64,000 bases of DNA from Bacteroidaceae bacterium. GTDB lineage: Bacteria > Bacteroidota > Bacteroidia > Bacteroidales > Bacteroidaceae. The notes below the pieces were generated by a model. The model was not told where the DNA came from. It searched no databases and was given only the letters and a program-made list of their open reading frames with translations. Positions 29,701 through 39,345 of the stretch are shown one piece after another; the stretch's first letter is position 1; the number at the start of each line of letters is the position of its first letter. Location of the stretch: the NCBI GenBank assembly GCA_017647225.1, contig JAGCLA010000006.1, positions 30,003 through 94,002 on the forward strand. Reading direction: 5' to 3'. The position numbers and the translations under genes are program-made.

Positions 29701-32700
29701 TAAGCACCTTAATCTGTCCGAGTGACGGGCTGCCGACAATGCTTATTCTGTTCTTTGGTGTCTCCTCGTCATATTCGCTGTATATGGTAGTGTTTGTTAC
29801 ACCCTCGGCATTGCTGTTGCGCAGGGTGTTACGTCTTGTCTTGACATCGGTCAGCTTGTCCAGCGGAATGTCAATCATATTCTCCTGTGGCCATACAGTT
29901 GTTGCCGCAGCGGTGCTGTTGCCGTCGTATGAGCCGTGAGGAGTAAGTGTCAGAGGAATCTCATATTCATAGTAGTTGCTCTTGTAGTCGGAGCCGAGGC
30001 GTACGAACAGTGAAATATCGTTGTTCTCCAGTTGGGTTACATTACCCTCGAGTGCTTCGGCATGTACGTAAAGCTGCACTCGCTCATATTGACGTATGTC
30101 GAGGTTTGTCTTCTTATATACGGCACGTGACTCCTTGCTTCCGAGGTTATTGACGTTGAGCGCAAGTGCCTGCTCGTTGTCCTGGCGTAATTGTGGCTGG
30201 CTTGGGTCTATGATACGTGTTATTCCCGGTGGAAGTACATAGTTGACAGGTTGTCTGTCGCCATGCTCCTCAATGTTTGCAGCCGATGTCGTGAACTCTC
30301 CCGAAATTGTGGGAGATGTGTTGTTCTTCGATGCGATAGGCTGCTGGTAAGGACGCCATGTGCCACGTACGAGCTGCATTGTCGCAAAGCGCAATGTAAT
30401 AGGCTTTGCAAACGATGTCATATACATACGTATAAAACGTATCGATGTAAAGTCGCGTATTGAACCGACAACCTTTTCGTAATCCTCAATGGGGATACGG
30501 AACTTGTACCAGTTTACGCTCTCGCTGTTGCCGTTGCGTAGCTTGGTGGTGACGACACGCTTGTCGGTGATATAGTTCTTGCCGACAACCATCTCTTCGG
30601 GACGCAGAGAAATTTTGTATTGGAAATAGTTCTCATATTCGTCCATAGTGAAATCCTGGTTCGTATCTTCTACGTCAGGTGTGGATTTTGCAGCACTGCT
30701 GTATGCTGCATCCGATGTGTATGGCGAGTTGCCCTCGGTGTTGTTGTAGAACTTGTATCGTTCGATGATGCTCTTCTGCACGGCGTCGTAATCGCCACCA
30801 CGATAGTAGTGGTAGTTATCTCCGGCTGGGTCTTTAGCAATGCTGTCATACACCTCTTGGTTTACACGTCCTTTCAGTGTTTCAAGGTAATTCTTGTATG
30901 TCGGGAATTCGGCTTCTTCGGCACTGCTTAATCCGTTCAAGCCTGTATCCTGCTGGTCGCGGCTGCCACTGTTGTTGTCAAAGGCATATACAAGGCTGGC
31001 TGTTGTAGGAATACGTCCCCAATTGGTCTCTTCGTATTCGTATGTGTTGCCGGCTGCAGGTAAGCCGTTCTCGAAGAATTTCTTTCCGTCTTTAAGAATA
31101 TCTTCCGACACCTCACCGAGGTTGAAATACAGATCTCCACCCATTCCTGTCTGTTCGTAGATGAATGGGTCGAGCAACCAGAACTCGAGATACTGTATGT
31201 TTGCGCTCTCGAAATCGGTTGTGGTCAGCTGACGTGTGATACCGCCCCAACGTCTTTCGGGGTTGTTCAGCTTACCGTTGAAGTCCATGTCGGTATCGAG
31301 GTTATACGGTCCACGTTCGTTGGGGTAGTAGGTGACATCGAACAACGAAAGTGACGACGACTCGCCGTAAGTCGATTCCTTGTTGGGGTATAGCTCACGT
31401 TCATAAACCTCGCGTACATAGTGGTTCGACAGCTGGTCGAGGTCGCTCTTTATATGCGCAGGGGTCAATGATGAACTGCGACGTGTGAAGAGCGGGTCGA
31501 TAGTGTACCAGCTGATACGTGCGCGGTCATATCCTGTGCGTATATCATTAATAAGGTTATAATTCGGCATGCCTGTCGGTATTGATGACAGCATCCATTG
31601 TGACGGCGACTTTAGGTCAATGCCGTTTTCTGTGCTTTCAAAGTCATCGATGTAAGAGGCTTCGCTCTGCACATGCTTTGACGTTCCCGCTTCAAGGCGT
31701 GCAAATTCGGCTGTCAGGCTTATCGATGACGGCTCGGTACAACTTATCAGCGGTAGCTTGTCAATCATGTTTGTCAGCCATTGGCTCTGTTTCTTCCACG
31801 AAAGGTTGAAACCCCACAGGAAGTTCTGCAAAGGCTCTGCACCCATGTCAACCTTTGATGTCAAAGGCTTCTCGGTAAGCGACATGAGCGTACCGCCGAA
31901 CTTGAAATCGTTGGAGAAATCGTATTTCCAGTTCAAACCGAGTACGGTTTTGCGTTGCATGTTGTAGAGTGTATTGCTCTCCAATGATACCTGCACGTCT
32001 GTTCCTGCATCTATGATGCTCTGGTTCAGAATGGTTACCGTTCCCGACGAATAATCGACCTGATAGTCGCTATTCTCGGTCAATGTGACTCCACCGGCTG
32101 TTACAACGACTGAACCTTTTGGAATGTTGGTGGAACCGGTCTGTATCACGTTTGCCGAAGAACCTGTATATTCACCTATAAGGTAGAACTTGTCCTTTTC
32201 GGCAATCTGTTTGGCCTGTGTCTTTGTTGAATCATACAGCTCGTTGAAAACATACTTCTCGGCTATGGCATTGTTGTTGATTTTTCCTTCGAGGAAACTG
32301 CCGAAAGGCTCTACCGAAGGGAAGAAAATTCTACCTGACGCAGCATCGATAGTATATCCTTGAATGAAGTCGAATATGCCGTTGGGGTTCTCCTTGCTGT
32401 TGTTGCTGTCAAGACGGTCAAGATTCAACAATTGCAGGAGCGGTGTGCTCTTTAGTCCCTCTTCCGGAATGTATGTGATGTTTGTTCCCAAGCTGTCGCT
32501 GGCATAATATACGTCGAGCTTAAACTCTTCACTTTTAAGGTTGCGTGTCTCCAAAGAATAGACGTTCTTCATCATAAGGTCCCAGCATCCGTTCTTTGGC
32601 GAGCAGGCGTTGGGCTTCAACAACTTTACAAACAGGGTCGAAGTTGACTCATTGACATCGTTCGAGAATTCACCGACCTGATATGTCTGTCCTCCGTATG

Positions 32701-34123
32701 TGAATTCATAGGCAACGGCAAGAACTTCGTCAGCCCTGAGGGCGGTTTTCAGCGAGATGAAACCGAGTTCTCTGTTTAATGTATATTCGTTTGAAGATAG
32801 TAGTCGTGCGTTTGAGAGTTTTTCATAGTCGAGTCCGCCGTTCATGCCACTGATGTTGTTCATAACATTGTTTATCTGGTCGAAATCGCGTATGGCCGAA
32901 TAGGTGCTTGCCATCTCGGGGTAGAGGTTGTTGGCATAGTTCGACGGCAGGCTGCTCTGGCTTTGTGCATACCAAAGGGTGTTGCTTATATGGTTGCTTT
33001 CTGCAATATCGGTAAAGGCTATGATATTGCGTGGGTTGCTGTAGTCGCTTGTCTTGTTTGTTACCCACACCTCGATGCGGTTGATGTTTATACCCGACAG
33101 GATTGTAGGCAACTGCGACATAGCGCGGTCGTAGTTGTCACGGAAATAGTGTGCAAGGAAAAAGTGCTTGTTCTCGTCGTAGTTGGTAATCTCAATCTCG
33201 TATGTGGTAAGTTGCGCTCCGCCTTTTGAACTTACGACGTTGGTGTTTGATGTCTTTTGTGAAATTACGGTCTGCAACGATAATTTTCCGAATTGCAGGT
33301 CGGCTCTTACACCAAACAATGACGATGCACCTCTGATAAGTCCCGAGTTGGTCGGGAAAGAGATGTTTCCGGCCTCAAGCAACTTTATTATTTCGTCCTC
33401 TTTGCCCTCGTATTTGAGTCCTATCTTCTTTGCGTCATAGCTGAATGTGGCTTCGGTGTTATAGTTGAAGTCCATGCTCATCTTGTCGCCGACGCTGCCT
33501 CGCAGGTTGAGATTGATTTTCTCGTCGAAATCGAAACTGTTTGTACGGCGGCTGCGTGTCGGCAATGCCGGATTATCGATGGTCTGTATTGTATATCCTA
33601 TCTTCAGCTCGGCATTACCCTGTGTCTTTATACGCACACCGCCCGGGCCGAAAATCTTCTCAGCCGGGCCAAGGTCAAAGTGCATGTCGGTAAAGTCGAA
33701 CTTGTCTTTTTTGCTGGACTTTTCCCACTCCTCGTAATTCTTCTTCTTGAAGTAGCTTCTCATTGAGCTTCTTTCGTGCCATTTTGCATACTCCTCGGGC
33801 GACAACAGGACAGGTGCTCCAAGCAACGAGCCGTCTTTCAGACGTGTGGAAATTGTATATGTGCTGTCAAGGTCATTGTAAATGGTGTCGGTTACAATGT
33901 TTTCCGGGTCTTCAAGGTCGAGAGAATGGTGCTGGTTCTCCTCAAAATTCAACGGTGCTGTCTCGGAAACTGGATAGCGGGCCTGTACCGAATCGTTTAT
34001 CAGCTCAGCCTTGTGTCGTCTTTTTATTGAGTGACGCACTAAATCATTGCGTACGTTCTCCTGCGCAAGTATGTTTATACATGCGAAAAGAAGTGTCAAC
34101 AATGTAAATATGCGTGTTCTCAT
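26759..34123 (-). CDS. sprA: SprA/Sov, type IX secretion outer membrane translocon
   Basis: 2454 aa, the giant size typical of SprA (Sov). Signal peptide at residues 1-20 (MRTRIFTLLTLLFACINILA). The early region has the SprA signature segments FGPGGVRIKTQGNAELKIGY, VGDKMSMDFNYNTEATFSYD and GLIRGASSLFGVRADLQFG; the remainder is a very long strand-rich beta barrel ending in a C-terminal strand (STTDFGISMKFSLAR). SprA is the large barrel through which T9SS cargo leaves the periplasm. It lies 19 nt behind ruvA. Its presence implies a functional T9SS, although other por/gld genes are outside the window. Three proteins in this window have tails that look like T9SS cargo. Confidence 0.96.
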   Translation of the reverse strand: MRTRIFTLLTLLFACINILAQENVRNDLVRHSIKRRHKAELINDSVQARYPVSETAPLNFEENQHHSLDLEDPENIVTDTIYNDLDSTYTISTRLKDGSLLGAPVLLSPEEYAKWHERSSMRSYFKKKNYEEWEKSSKKDKFDFTDMHFDLGPAEKIFGPGGVRIKTQGNAELKIGYTIQTIDNPALPTRSRRTNSFDFDEKINLNLRGSVGDKMSMDFNYNTEATFSYDAKKIGLKYEGKEDEIIKLLEAGNISFPTNSGLIRGASSLFGVRADLQFGKLSLQTVISQKTSNTNVVSSKGGAQLTTYEIEITNYDENKHFFLAHYFRDNYDRAMSQLPTILSGININRIEVWVTNKTSDYSNPRNIIAFTDIAESNHISNTLWYAQSQSSLPSNYANNLYPEMASTYSAIRDFDQINNVMNNISGMNGGLDYEKLSNARLLSSNEYTLNRELGFISLKTALRADEVLAVAYEFTYGGQTYQVGEFSNDVNESTSTLFVKLLKPNACSPKNGCWDLMMKNVYSLETRNLKSEEFKLDVYYASDSLGTNITYIPEEGLKSTPLLQLLNLDRLDSNNSKENPNGIFDFIQGYTIDAASGRIFFPSVEPFGSFLEGKINNNAIAEKYVFNELYDSTKTQAKQIAEKDKFYLIGEYTGSSANVIQTGSTNIPKGSVVVTAGGVTLTENSDYQVDYSSGTVTILNQSIIDAGTDVQVSLESNTLYNMQRKTVLGLNWKYDFSNDFKFGGTLMSLTEKPLTSKVDMGAEPLQNFLWGFNLSWKKQSQWLTNMIDKLPLISCTEPSSISLTAEFARLEAGTSKHVQSEASYIDDFESTENGIDLKSPSQWMLSSIPTGMPNYNLINDIRTGYDRARISWYTIDPLFTRRSSSLTPAHIKSDLDQLSNHYVREVYERELYPNKESTYGESSSLSLFDVTYYPNERGPYNLDTDMDFNGKLNNPERRWGGITRQLTTTDFESANIQYLEFWLLDPFIYEQTGMGGDLYFNLGEVSEDILKDGKKFFENGLPAAGNTYEYEETNWGRIPTTASLVYAFDNNSGSRDQQDTGLNGLSSAEEAEFPTYKNYLETLKGRVNQEVYDSIAKDPAGDNYHYYRGGDYDAVQKSIIERYKFYNNTEGNSPYTSDAAYSSAAKSTPDVEDTNQDFTMDEYENYFQYKISLRPEEMVVGKNYITDKRVVTTKLRNGNSESVNWYKFRIPIEDYEKVVGSIRDFTSIRFIRMYMTSFAKPITLRFATMQLVRGTWRPYQQPIASKNNTSPTISGEFTTSAANIEEHGDRQPVNYVLPPGITRIIDPSQPQLRQDNEQALALNVNNLGSKESRAVYKKTNLDIRQYERVQLYVHAEALEGNVTQLENNDISLFVRLGSDYKSNYYEYEIPLTLTPHGSYDGNSTAAATTVWPQENMIDIPLDKLTDVKTRRNTLRNSNAEGVTNTTIYSEYDEETPKNRISIVGSPSLGQIKVLMIGVRNNSASNKSAIVWVNEMRLLGFSNKSGWAAQGNLNIKLSDIATLAAQGKVETAGFGGLEEKLSARSTDNHYKYSVTGTMNVGRLLPESFKVSIPTYYSFSEEITSPLYSPFDTDLSFKEMLDSYDGESRDSLKNIAEVHSISRNFSISNAKINISSKTPMPYDPANISFSYSRASTDNSGSTISWENRLNWKASLSYNYSSPIKTIKPFDKISSKSKWVKILKDWGINPLPQSLAMNTDMTRNYHEIQRRDLDAMAGNGEIPITFSQQFYWNRSMSLKWDPTTNLKMSINTGTNAEVSEPFVPVNKALYPSDYVMWKDSVKHSLKEFGTPLGYQQNFSASYTLPLNKLPIFEWLTADASYSATYNWLRGNSMAGINLGNNIANKRNVSLKTTLNFEKLYNLIPYLEDTNKRFSSSKSKKTARKPKPKKIKPFVKEITIREDTTVTIAHNLKNKNVEITARTKNGENYRLKYKILDENKILVKNKDSINVKVTILPKAEKSGELSKFAKAMQYPVRALMLVRNVSVNYTNAYAMNLPGFLPSTGDIFGQRKTGGVFAPGLDFAFGMTDDSFLDKAHNNNWLLRSDSIASQASSTAAEDLQVKVTLEPMKDFKIDLNASWTRNNSKSIQFMYDGMPFNESGGLTMTTITIGNSFGGGNAANGYKSAVYENFVNNIEIYRQKTEKLYEGSKYPVSSSLAGETYDAANGGVNRYSADVMIPAFLDTYTGIKGNGIFPQMFRLLPNWKIRYSGLSKLEFLKKYFKSVNIEHGYKSVYAVGSYSTYATYMEYSKGIGFVNNTATGMPVPSGRYNVGAVSINESFSPLIGLDVTTNFNLTLGGKFIKSRTLNMSVTAIQLVETSSEEIAFNVGYKIVNLKLFGNGKKASKDSKKSQGNDINIRADFSFKNSSSVCRSIDKGTTQATSGNKSFNYSVTADYAYSKMLTFSLYFDRQKTIPLISTTSYPTSTTDFGISMKFSLAR

Positions 34124-34142
34124 TCTCTGTTTGTGCTTTCTC

Positions 34143-34736
34143 TTAAAGTTGTTTCAAAGCAAGCTTGATAACCTGTTCAATTGTTGCCTGTGGCTCGCTT
34201 TTTACAATTGACTGCACTACCTTGTTTGCGGCAGATGACGGGAAACCAAGCATTACAAGTGCAGAAACTGCACCGTCAATTACATCGTTGTTTACGGTAG
34301 CTGCGGCAGTTGCGGTGCTTGCAAAGTCATTTCCGATGCCTTTTATTTTGTCCTTCAGGTCAATGATAATTCTCTGTGCAGTCTTCAAACCGATACCCTT
34401 GACACTCTTTATGGCTACTTCGTTGCCTGTTACAATGGCTTCGCACAACTCGTTTACGGTGAATGCCGACAGAATGGTACGTGCTGTGTTGCCGCCTATG
34501 CCGGAAACTGAAATCAGCAGAAGGAACAGTTCGCGCTCCTGTCTGTTGCTGAATCCGAAGAGCTGGTGTGCATCCTCGCGGATAACCTCGTAAATGTATA
34601 GTTTTGTATCTTTTTTGCCTTGTAACGCACTATAGGTGTTGAGTGTTATGTTTGTTTCATATCCAACTCCGCAGCACTCTATTATTGCTGTTGCCGGTGT
34701 GAGTTCGGCAATTTCTCCTTTCAAGTATTCAATCAT
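34143..34736 (-). CDS. ruvA: Holliday junction branch migration protein RuvA
   Basis: 197 aa. N-terminal OB fold ([35 protein letters not shown]), central double helix-hairpin-helix ([39 protein letters not shown]) and a C-terminal domain III that contacts RuvB (about 150-197). Forms the tetramer that holds four-way junctions for RuvB. Immediately upstream of sprA on the same strand. Confidence 0.97.
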   Translation of the reverse strand: MIEYLKGEIAELTPATAIIECCGVGYETNITLNTYSALQGKKDTKLYIYEVIREDAHQLFGFSNRQERELFLLLISVSGIGGNTARTILSAFTVNELCEAIVTGNEVAIKSVKGIGLKTAQRIIIDLKDKIKGIGNDFASTATAAATVNNDVIDGAVSALVMLGFPSSAANKVVQSIVKSEPQATIEQVIKLALKQL

Positions 34737-34823
34737 AGTATTTTCTTTTTATGCTTAATATGCTTTTACAAAACGATGTTTTTCCCTTTTTATTGTATAT
34801 AATATACCCGCGTTATAATAAAA

Positions 34824-34842
34824 ACACCCTTTTTGGGGGTGT
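34824..34842 (-). terminator. Terminator of the ABC exporter gene
   Basis: Stem ACACCC (34824-34829) with GGGTGT (34837-34842). On the reverse strand it is followed by TTTTATTATAA. Lies 12 nt after the stop codon and separates the exporter from ruvA. Confidence 0.8.
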
Positions 34843-34853
34843 CTTTATACTTG

Positions 34854-36521
34854 TCAGGCTTTTGTTCTCTCTATTTTCAGCACCTGGGTGCAATGCTTCA
34901 TTACAGCCGGTCGGTGTGTTACAAAGATAAGCGTTTTGCCGGTTTTCTCTTTTGTAAGCCTTGTCAGCATCTCCTGTTCTGTCTCTTCATCAAGAGCCGA
35001 TGTAGCTTCGTCAAAAATGATGATACTTCCCGGACGTAACAGTGAACGTGCTACCGAAAGACGTTGTGCCTGTCCTTCGCTGACACCGCCGCCGCTCTCT
35101 GCGATAGGAGTGTCAATGCCGTTTGGCAGGTCAAACACATAGTCGGCACAGGCAATGTGCAAGGCTTTGGATATCTGCTCTTCTGTTGCATCGGGGTTGC
35201 CTAAAAGCAGGTTTTCTCTGACTGTTCCGCTGATAAGGCTGTTACCCTGCGGAATATAAACGATGTTTCCTCTTGTCAAGGTCGATGCATTGTATTTCTC
35301 TTCGTTGTTGTATAGCTCAATACTTCCGTTTCTTGGCGTTGTAAGGGCTATCAGCAATCTCAATAAAGTCGTTTTTCCGGCACCTGTCTCACCAACAATG
35401 GCGGTTATGCTTTCCGGTGGGAAGTCGTAACTGAAATTATCCAGAATTTTACGGCTCTCCTCCTCGTAAGAGAATGTGACATTGTTGAAACGTATGCCGG
35501 CTGTCTTTTTGAGCATTATGCTGTCGCCCTGTTGCTCCAAAGGAATGTCTTCAAGCTCATGGACTCTTTCAATGGCAGTCAATGATGATGCTATGCCGGG
35601 AATATATCGGCTTAAATCCATTGTCGGGTTCTGAATTAGGTTTACAAGTTGCAGATATGCAGCCATTGTACCGTATGTTATCACGGCATCGCGTAACCCG
35701 CATACACCCCACATAAAGGCAACCAGGTAACCTGCCGCAAAACCAAACTGAATAAGAGTGTATGTGCTGATAGAGAATTTTGTGCGTCGTGAAATCTGCT
35801 CATGAAGTTTTCCTTGCAACTCGTTAAGGCGTTGTTCGGTTGAATTGTTCTGCTCCATGGCCTTGATTACCTCCTTGTGTTGCAGGCTCTCTTGCAGTAC
35901 CGACTGTATGCGGCTGTCGCTGTTACGTACTTCGCGGTTGTATTTTCTCATTCTGCGAATGTAGAAACGGCTTGCAATCAGGCATACAGGGAGAATCGCT
36001 ATTATGGAAACAGCCAACATCGGGTTCATATAGTAAAGCAGTCCGAACGAGGCTATGAGCTGTATGAAAACGACTACTGTCGAAGGTATGGTGTCAGTAA
36101 TCAGTGCCGTGATGTTGTTTACGTCCCCTTCGAGGCGGTTGACAAGGTCGCCGGTGTGACGCTTGTAGAGGTGAAGCCAATCACATTTCAGCAATCTTGC
36201 AAAAATTTTAAGACGCAGTCTGTTGCGGATTTTGTTGCCTATAATCGAATGTATCCATCGGCTTGATATGCGTAGAGCAATTTCTGCAATCATCAAGGCG
36301 CCGACAATAATTCCTGTCGTTGTGAGTGATCCTTCGGTTGTTCCTGTGGCTATGTCAATGGCATGCTTGCAGGCTATTACCCATAACAATTGGCATGCAA
36401 CGTCGGTAATTCCAATGGCAATGCTTGCCAAAGCCTGTCCTTTGGCGTTCCTGGCATTTTGCCATAGCCATTTGAGCAATTTTTTTGTAGGTATTCCGTT
36501 TGCTTTCACTGTTCTATCCAA
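34854..36521 (-). CDS. ABC transporter, fused membrane and ATPase domains (exporter type)
   Basis: 555 aa half-transporter. N-terminal membrane domain with six helices (about residues 25-300), including the HTGDLVNRLEGDVNNITALI coupling region. The C-terminal ATPase carries Walker A VGETGAGKTTLL, Q-loop PQGN, signature ESGGGVSEGQAQRLSVARSL and Walker B IIIFDEATSALD with the VTHRP switch. Likely a homodimeric exporter of lipids, peptides or drugs; the substrate is unknown. A stop codon precedes the TTG at 36521 directly, so the start is this TTG or a GTG four codons later. Neither is well supported, and the first residues should be read with care. Confidence 0.9.
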   Translation of the reverse strand: MDRTVKANGIPTKKLLKWLWQNARNAKGQALASIAIGITDVACQLLWVIACKHAIDIATGTTEGSLTTTGIIVGALMIAEIALRISSRWIHSIIGNKIRNRLRLKIFARLLKCDWLHLYKRHTGDLVNRLEGDVNNITALITDTIPSTVVVFIQLIASFGLLYYMNPMLAVSIIAILPVCLIASRFYIRRMRKYNREVRNSDSRIQSVLQESLQHKEVIKAMEQNNSTEQRLNELQGKLHEQISRRTKFSISTYTLIQFGFAAGYLVAFMWGVCGLRDAVITYGTMAAYLQLVNLIQNPTMDLSRYIPGIASSLTAIERVHELEDIPLEQQGDSIMLKKTAGIRFNNVTFSYEEESRKILDNFSYDFPPESITAIVGETGAGKTTLLRLLIALTTPRNGSIELYNNEEKYNASTLTRGNIVYIPQGNSLISGTVRENLLLGNPDATEEQISKALHIACADYVFDLPNGIDTPIAESGGGVSEGQAQRLSVARSLLRPGSIIIFDEATSALDEETEQEMLTRLTKEKTGKTLIFVTHRPAVMKHCTQVLKIERTKA

Positions 36522-36605
36522 TTATTCTGCGAATATACAAAATCTATCTTACCAAAGCTCTGCTTTGCAGGTATAAATGCATCTAACCCTCAATATTTGT
36601 TCTCT

Positions 36606-36639
36606 TTTGTGGCAAATTCAATGAGAAATTGTATCTTTA
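36606..36639 (+). promoter_or_regulatory. Promoter of the transglutaminase-like lipoprotein gene
   Basis: TTTG (36606-36609), 22-nt spacer, TATCTTTA (36632-36639), one mismatch in the -7 element. About 28 nt before the ATG. Confidence 0.5.
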
Positions 36640-36667
36640 CTCCCCAAAGTAAAACATTATAGACAAA

Positions 36668-39295
36668 ATGAAAAAACATACAACAGTTCTCTTGGTTGCC
36701 CTGTTCTCGGCTCTTCTGTTTACAGCATGTTCAACCAAAGAAAATTTCGATGAAAACGGCAAAATTGCAAAAGATTTCGAGCAACGTCGCAATCTCGTGG
36801 GAGGTGATTATTTCAATCTCTTCGATACTCTTTGCGGTGAACGTCTTCAGGCAATGCAGTTCCTGTACGCATATATGCCGTTACCCGATATCGCCGATTA
36901 TTCGGCTGAATATCACTTGCAGAATGTCGATTATGCTCTCAAGGCTCGTGCCGAAATGCCTTGGGGAAAAACGGTGCCTGTAAGGGAATTCCTGCATTTT
37001 GTGTTGCCTGTCAGGGTAAACAATGAAAATATGGACACGAGCCGCGTGGCTTTCTATAACGAATTGAAAGAACGCGTGCAAGGTCTTTCAATGCACGATG
37101 CGGTGCTTGAGGTAAATCATTGGTGCCACGAAAAGGTTACATATACACCGAGCGACATACGTACAAGCTCACCGCTCGCGACAGTACGTACAGCATACGG
37201 CCGTTGTGGTGAGGAATCGACATTTACCGTTGCCGCGTTGCGCGCTGTGGGTATTCCTGCACGTCAGGTCTATACTCCGCGTTGGGCGCATACCGACAAC
37301 AATCACGCTTGGGTTGAGGCGTGGGTCGATGGTGAATGGCATTTTCTTGGAGCTTGCGAGCCTGAGCCGGTGCTCGACCTTGCATGGTTCAATGCTCCCG
37401 CTTCACGCGGTATGCTCATGCACACCAATGCTTTCGGTAGCTATGACGGCCCCGAAGAGGTGTTGAGCGTAACTCACTGCTTTACCGAAATAAATGTTAC
37501 ATCGAACTATGCTCCGGTTGCAACAACTGCTGTAAAGGTTGTTGACGAAAAGGGTAACCCTGTAAAGGCGACCGTTGAATTCAAAATATACAATTATGCA
37601 GAATTCTACAGTGCTGCGACAAAGGAGTGTAACGAAAATGGCGAAACATCAATAACATCAGGTCATGGCGATATGGTTGCCTGGGCTTCAAAAGATGGTA
37701 AGTTCGGCTTTGCAAAATTTACTTCCGGCAAGGACGCGGAAGTGGTGGTCGTGATAGACAAGGCTCCCGGATATACCGCGACTTTGGAGATGAATATAAC
37801 TCCTCCCAAGGAGCGTAATACCATACCTGCAGTAACTGCGGAGCAGGCTGCCGAAAACACACGTCGCTTTGCACACGAGGACTCGATACGCAATGCCTAC
37901 GTTGCCACATTCCCTACTGTAGAGAATGCAAAGGTGTTGGCAAACGAATTGTCTGTCGATGAGCAGGCGATGGTAAAGTTGTTGAAGGATTCGCGTGGAA
38001 ATCATGTCACAATGGTAGAATTCCTTCGTACATGCCCTGTTGAAGAGAGAGGAAAGGCTTTGAGAATGTTGTTCTGCCTGTCTGACAAGGACCGTCGCGA
38101 TGTTCCTCTGAATGTACTTACCGACCATATAGCCGCTGCTGTTGCAACTGACAACAGTGCCGACTGGTTCTATAATTACATTGTCAATCCGCGCGTAAGC
38201 AACGAAATGCTCACCCCTTACCGTTCGTTCTTCAACAGTGTAATACCTGCTGCTGAGGCTGAATGTTATAAGGCAAATCCTGAACAATGGGTAGAGTGGT
38301 GCCGCAAGAATATAAAGGTTGATGACACATGGAATCCTCTCTCACTTTGTATGTCGCCAAAAGGCGTGTGGGAGATGCGTGTTGCCGACCCACATTCGCG
38401 CGATATATTCTTCGTTGCCGCTGCACGTTCAATGGGAATCCCTGCCCGTGTCGATGAGGTAACGAATAAAACGCAATACATGGTTGCCGGAGAGTGGGTT
38501 GATGTGAACTTCGAGGCATTGGAGAACAAGAATGCTCCGCAAGGTCATATAAAGGTTGCCTTCACTCCTTCGACATTCATTGACAACCCAAGATACTATT
38601 CGCATTTCTCCATATCAAAAATTGTTGACGGTCGTCTGCAGTTGCTCAATTACCCAGAGGATGCCACATGGGAATCTTTGCTGAAGAACGGCGAGGCTCT
38701 TGATGCCGGCGATTACTTCATGATGACAGGTACACGCATGGCCGACGGTGGTGTGCTTGCGCACCTTACATTTTTTACAGTAGAAGAGGGAAAAGTGAAT
38801 AACATGCAGTATGTTCTGCGCGAGAGCAGTGAACGATTGCAGGTGATTGGCGATTTCAACAGCGAAAATCTTTTCTATGACACTGTCGAGAACCGCGAAC
38901 GTTCGTTGTTGTCGGCAACAGGTCGCGGATATTATATTATCGCGCTTGTAGCCCCCGGCAGTGAGCCTACAAATCATTTCTTGCGCGATGTGATGCCTTA
39001 CAGGAACGACTTTGAACAGTGGGGGCAAAAGATGGTACTGCTGTTCCGTGACACAAATGAAGCCGAGCGTTTTGTGAATGATTTCCCCGAATTGCCTTCG
39101 ACCGTTGTGTGGGGTACCGACATCAACGACAATATCTACAATGAGATTGTTGCCAACATGAAACTGAAGAATCCGAATCGTCCTATAATACTTGTGGCAG
39201 ACACTTTCAACCGCGTGGTGTTCATGTCACAAGGTTACTCGATAGGTCTTGGCGAACAGCTTGTGAAGGTCGTAAAACAACTTCAGAAGGATTGA
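36668..39295 (+). CDS. Lipoprotein with transglutaminase-like cysteine protease fold (two TG-like regions)
   Basis: 875 aa. Lipobox LFTAC with Cys21. First transglutaminase-like core around residues 140-240 with all three catalytic elements: YGRCGEESTF (Cys near 179), DNNHAWVEAWV (His near 212) and LDLAWF (Asp near 237). A beta-sandwich follows (about 280-385). A second region around residues 545-625 repeats the fold pattern (DPHSRDIFFVAAARSMGIPARV, then AGEWVDVNFEA) but has no Cys at the nucleophile position. The C-terminal 100 residues look thioredoxin-like (VLLFRDTNEAERFVND, RPIILVADTFNRVVFMSQGY) without a CxxC. Exported; a periplasmic or surface peptidase or amide-bond enzyme is likely. 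Substrate unknown. Confidence 0.85.
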   Translation: MKKHTTVLLVALFSALLFTACSTKENFDENGKIAKDFEQRRNLVGGDYFNLFDTLCGERLQAMQFLYAYMPLPDIADYSAEYHLQNVDYALKARAEMPWGKTVPVREFLHFVLPVRVNNENMDTSRVAFYNELKERVQGLSMHDAVLEVNHWCHEKVTYTPSDIRTSSPLATVRTAYGRCGEESTFTVAALRAVGIPARQVYTPRWAHTDNNHAWVEAWVDGEWHFLGACEPEPVLDLAWFNAPASRGMLMHTNAFGSYDGPEEVLSVTHCFTEINVTSNYAPVATTAVKVVDEKGNPVKATVEFKIYNYAEFYSAATKECNENGETSITSGHGDMVAWASKDGKFGFAKFTSGKDAEVVVVIDKAPGYTATLEMNITPPKERNTIPAVTAEQAAENTRRFAHEDSIRNAYVATFPTVENAKVLANELSVDEQAMVKLLKDSRGNHVTMVEFLRTCPVEERGKALRMLFCLSDKDRRDVPLNVLTDHIAAAVATDNSADWFYNYIVNPRVSNEMLTPYRSFFNSVIPAAEAECYKANPEQWVEWCRKNIKVDDTWNPLSLCMSPKGVWEMRVADPHSRDIFFVAAARSMGIPARVDEVTNKTQYMVAGEWVDVNFEALENKNAPQGHIKVAFTPSTFIDNPRYYSHFSISKIVDGRLQLLNYPEDATWESLLKNGEALDAGDYFMMTGTRMADGGVLAHLTFFTVEEGKVNNMQYVLRESSERLQVIGDFNSENLFYDTVENRERSLLSATGRGYYIIALVAPGSEPTNHFLRDVMPYRNDFEQWGQKMVLLFRDTNEAERFVNDFPELPSTVVWGTDINDNIYNEIVANMKLKNPNRPIILVADTFNRVVFMSQGYSIGLGEQLVKVVKQLQKD

Positions 39296-39319
39296 TTCTT
39301 TGAACAGCTTGTAAACAAA

Positions 39320-39340
39320 AATGCCCCGAATCGGGGCATT
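39320..39340. terminator. Bidirectional intrinsic terminator
   Basis: TGCCCCGA/TCGGGGCA stem with A/T extensions on both sides, between two convergent genes (39295 and 39346). Confidence 0.9.
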
Positions 39341-39345
39341 TTCTG

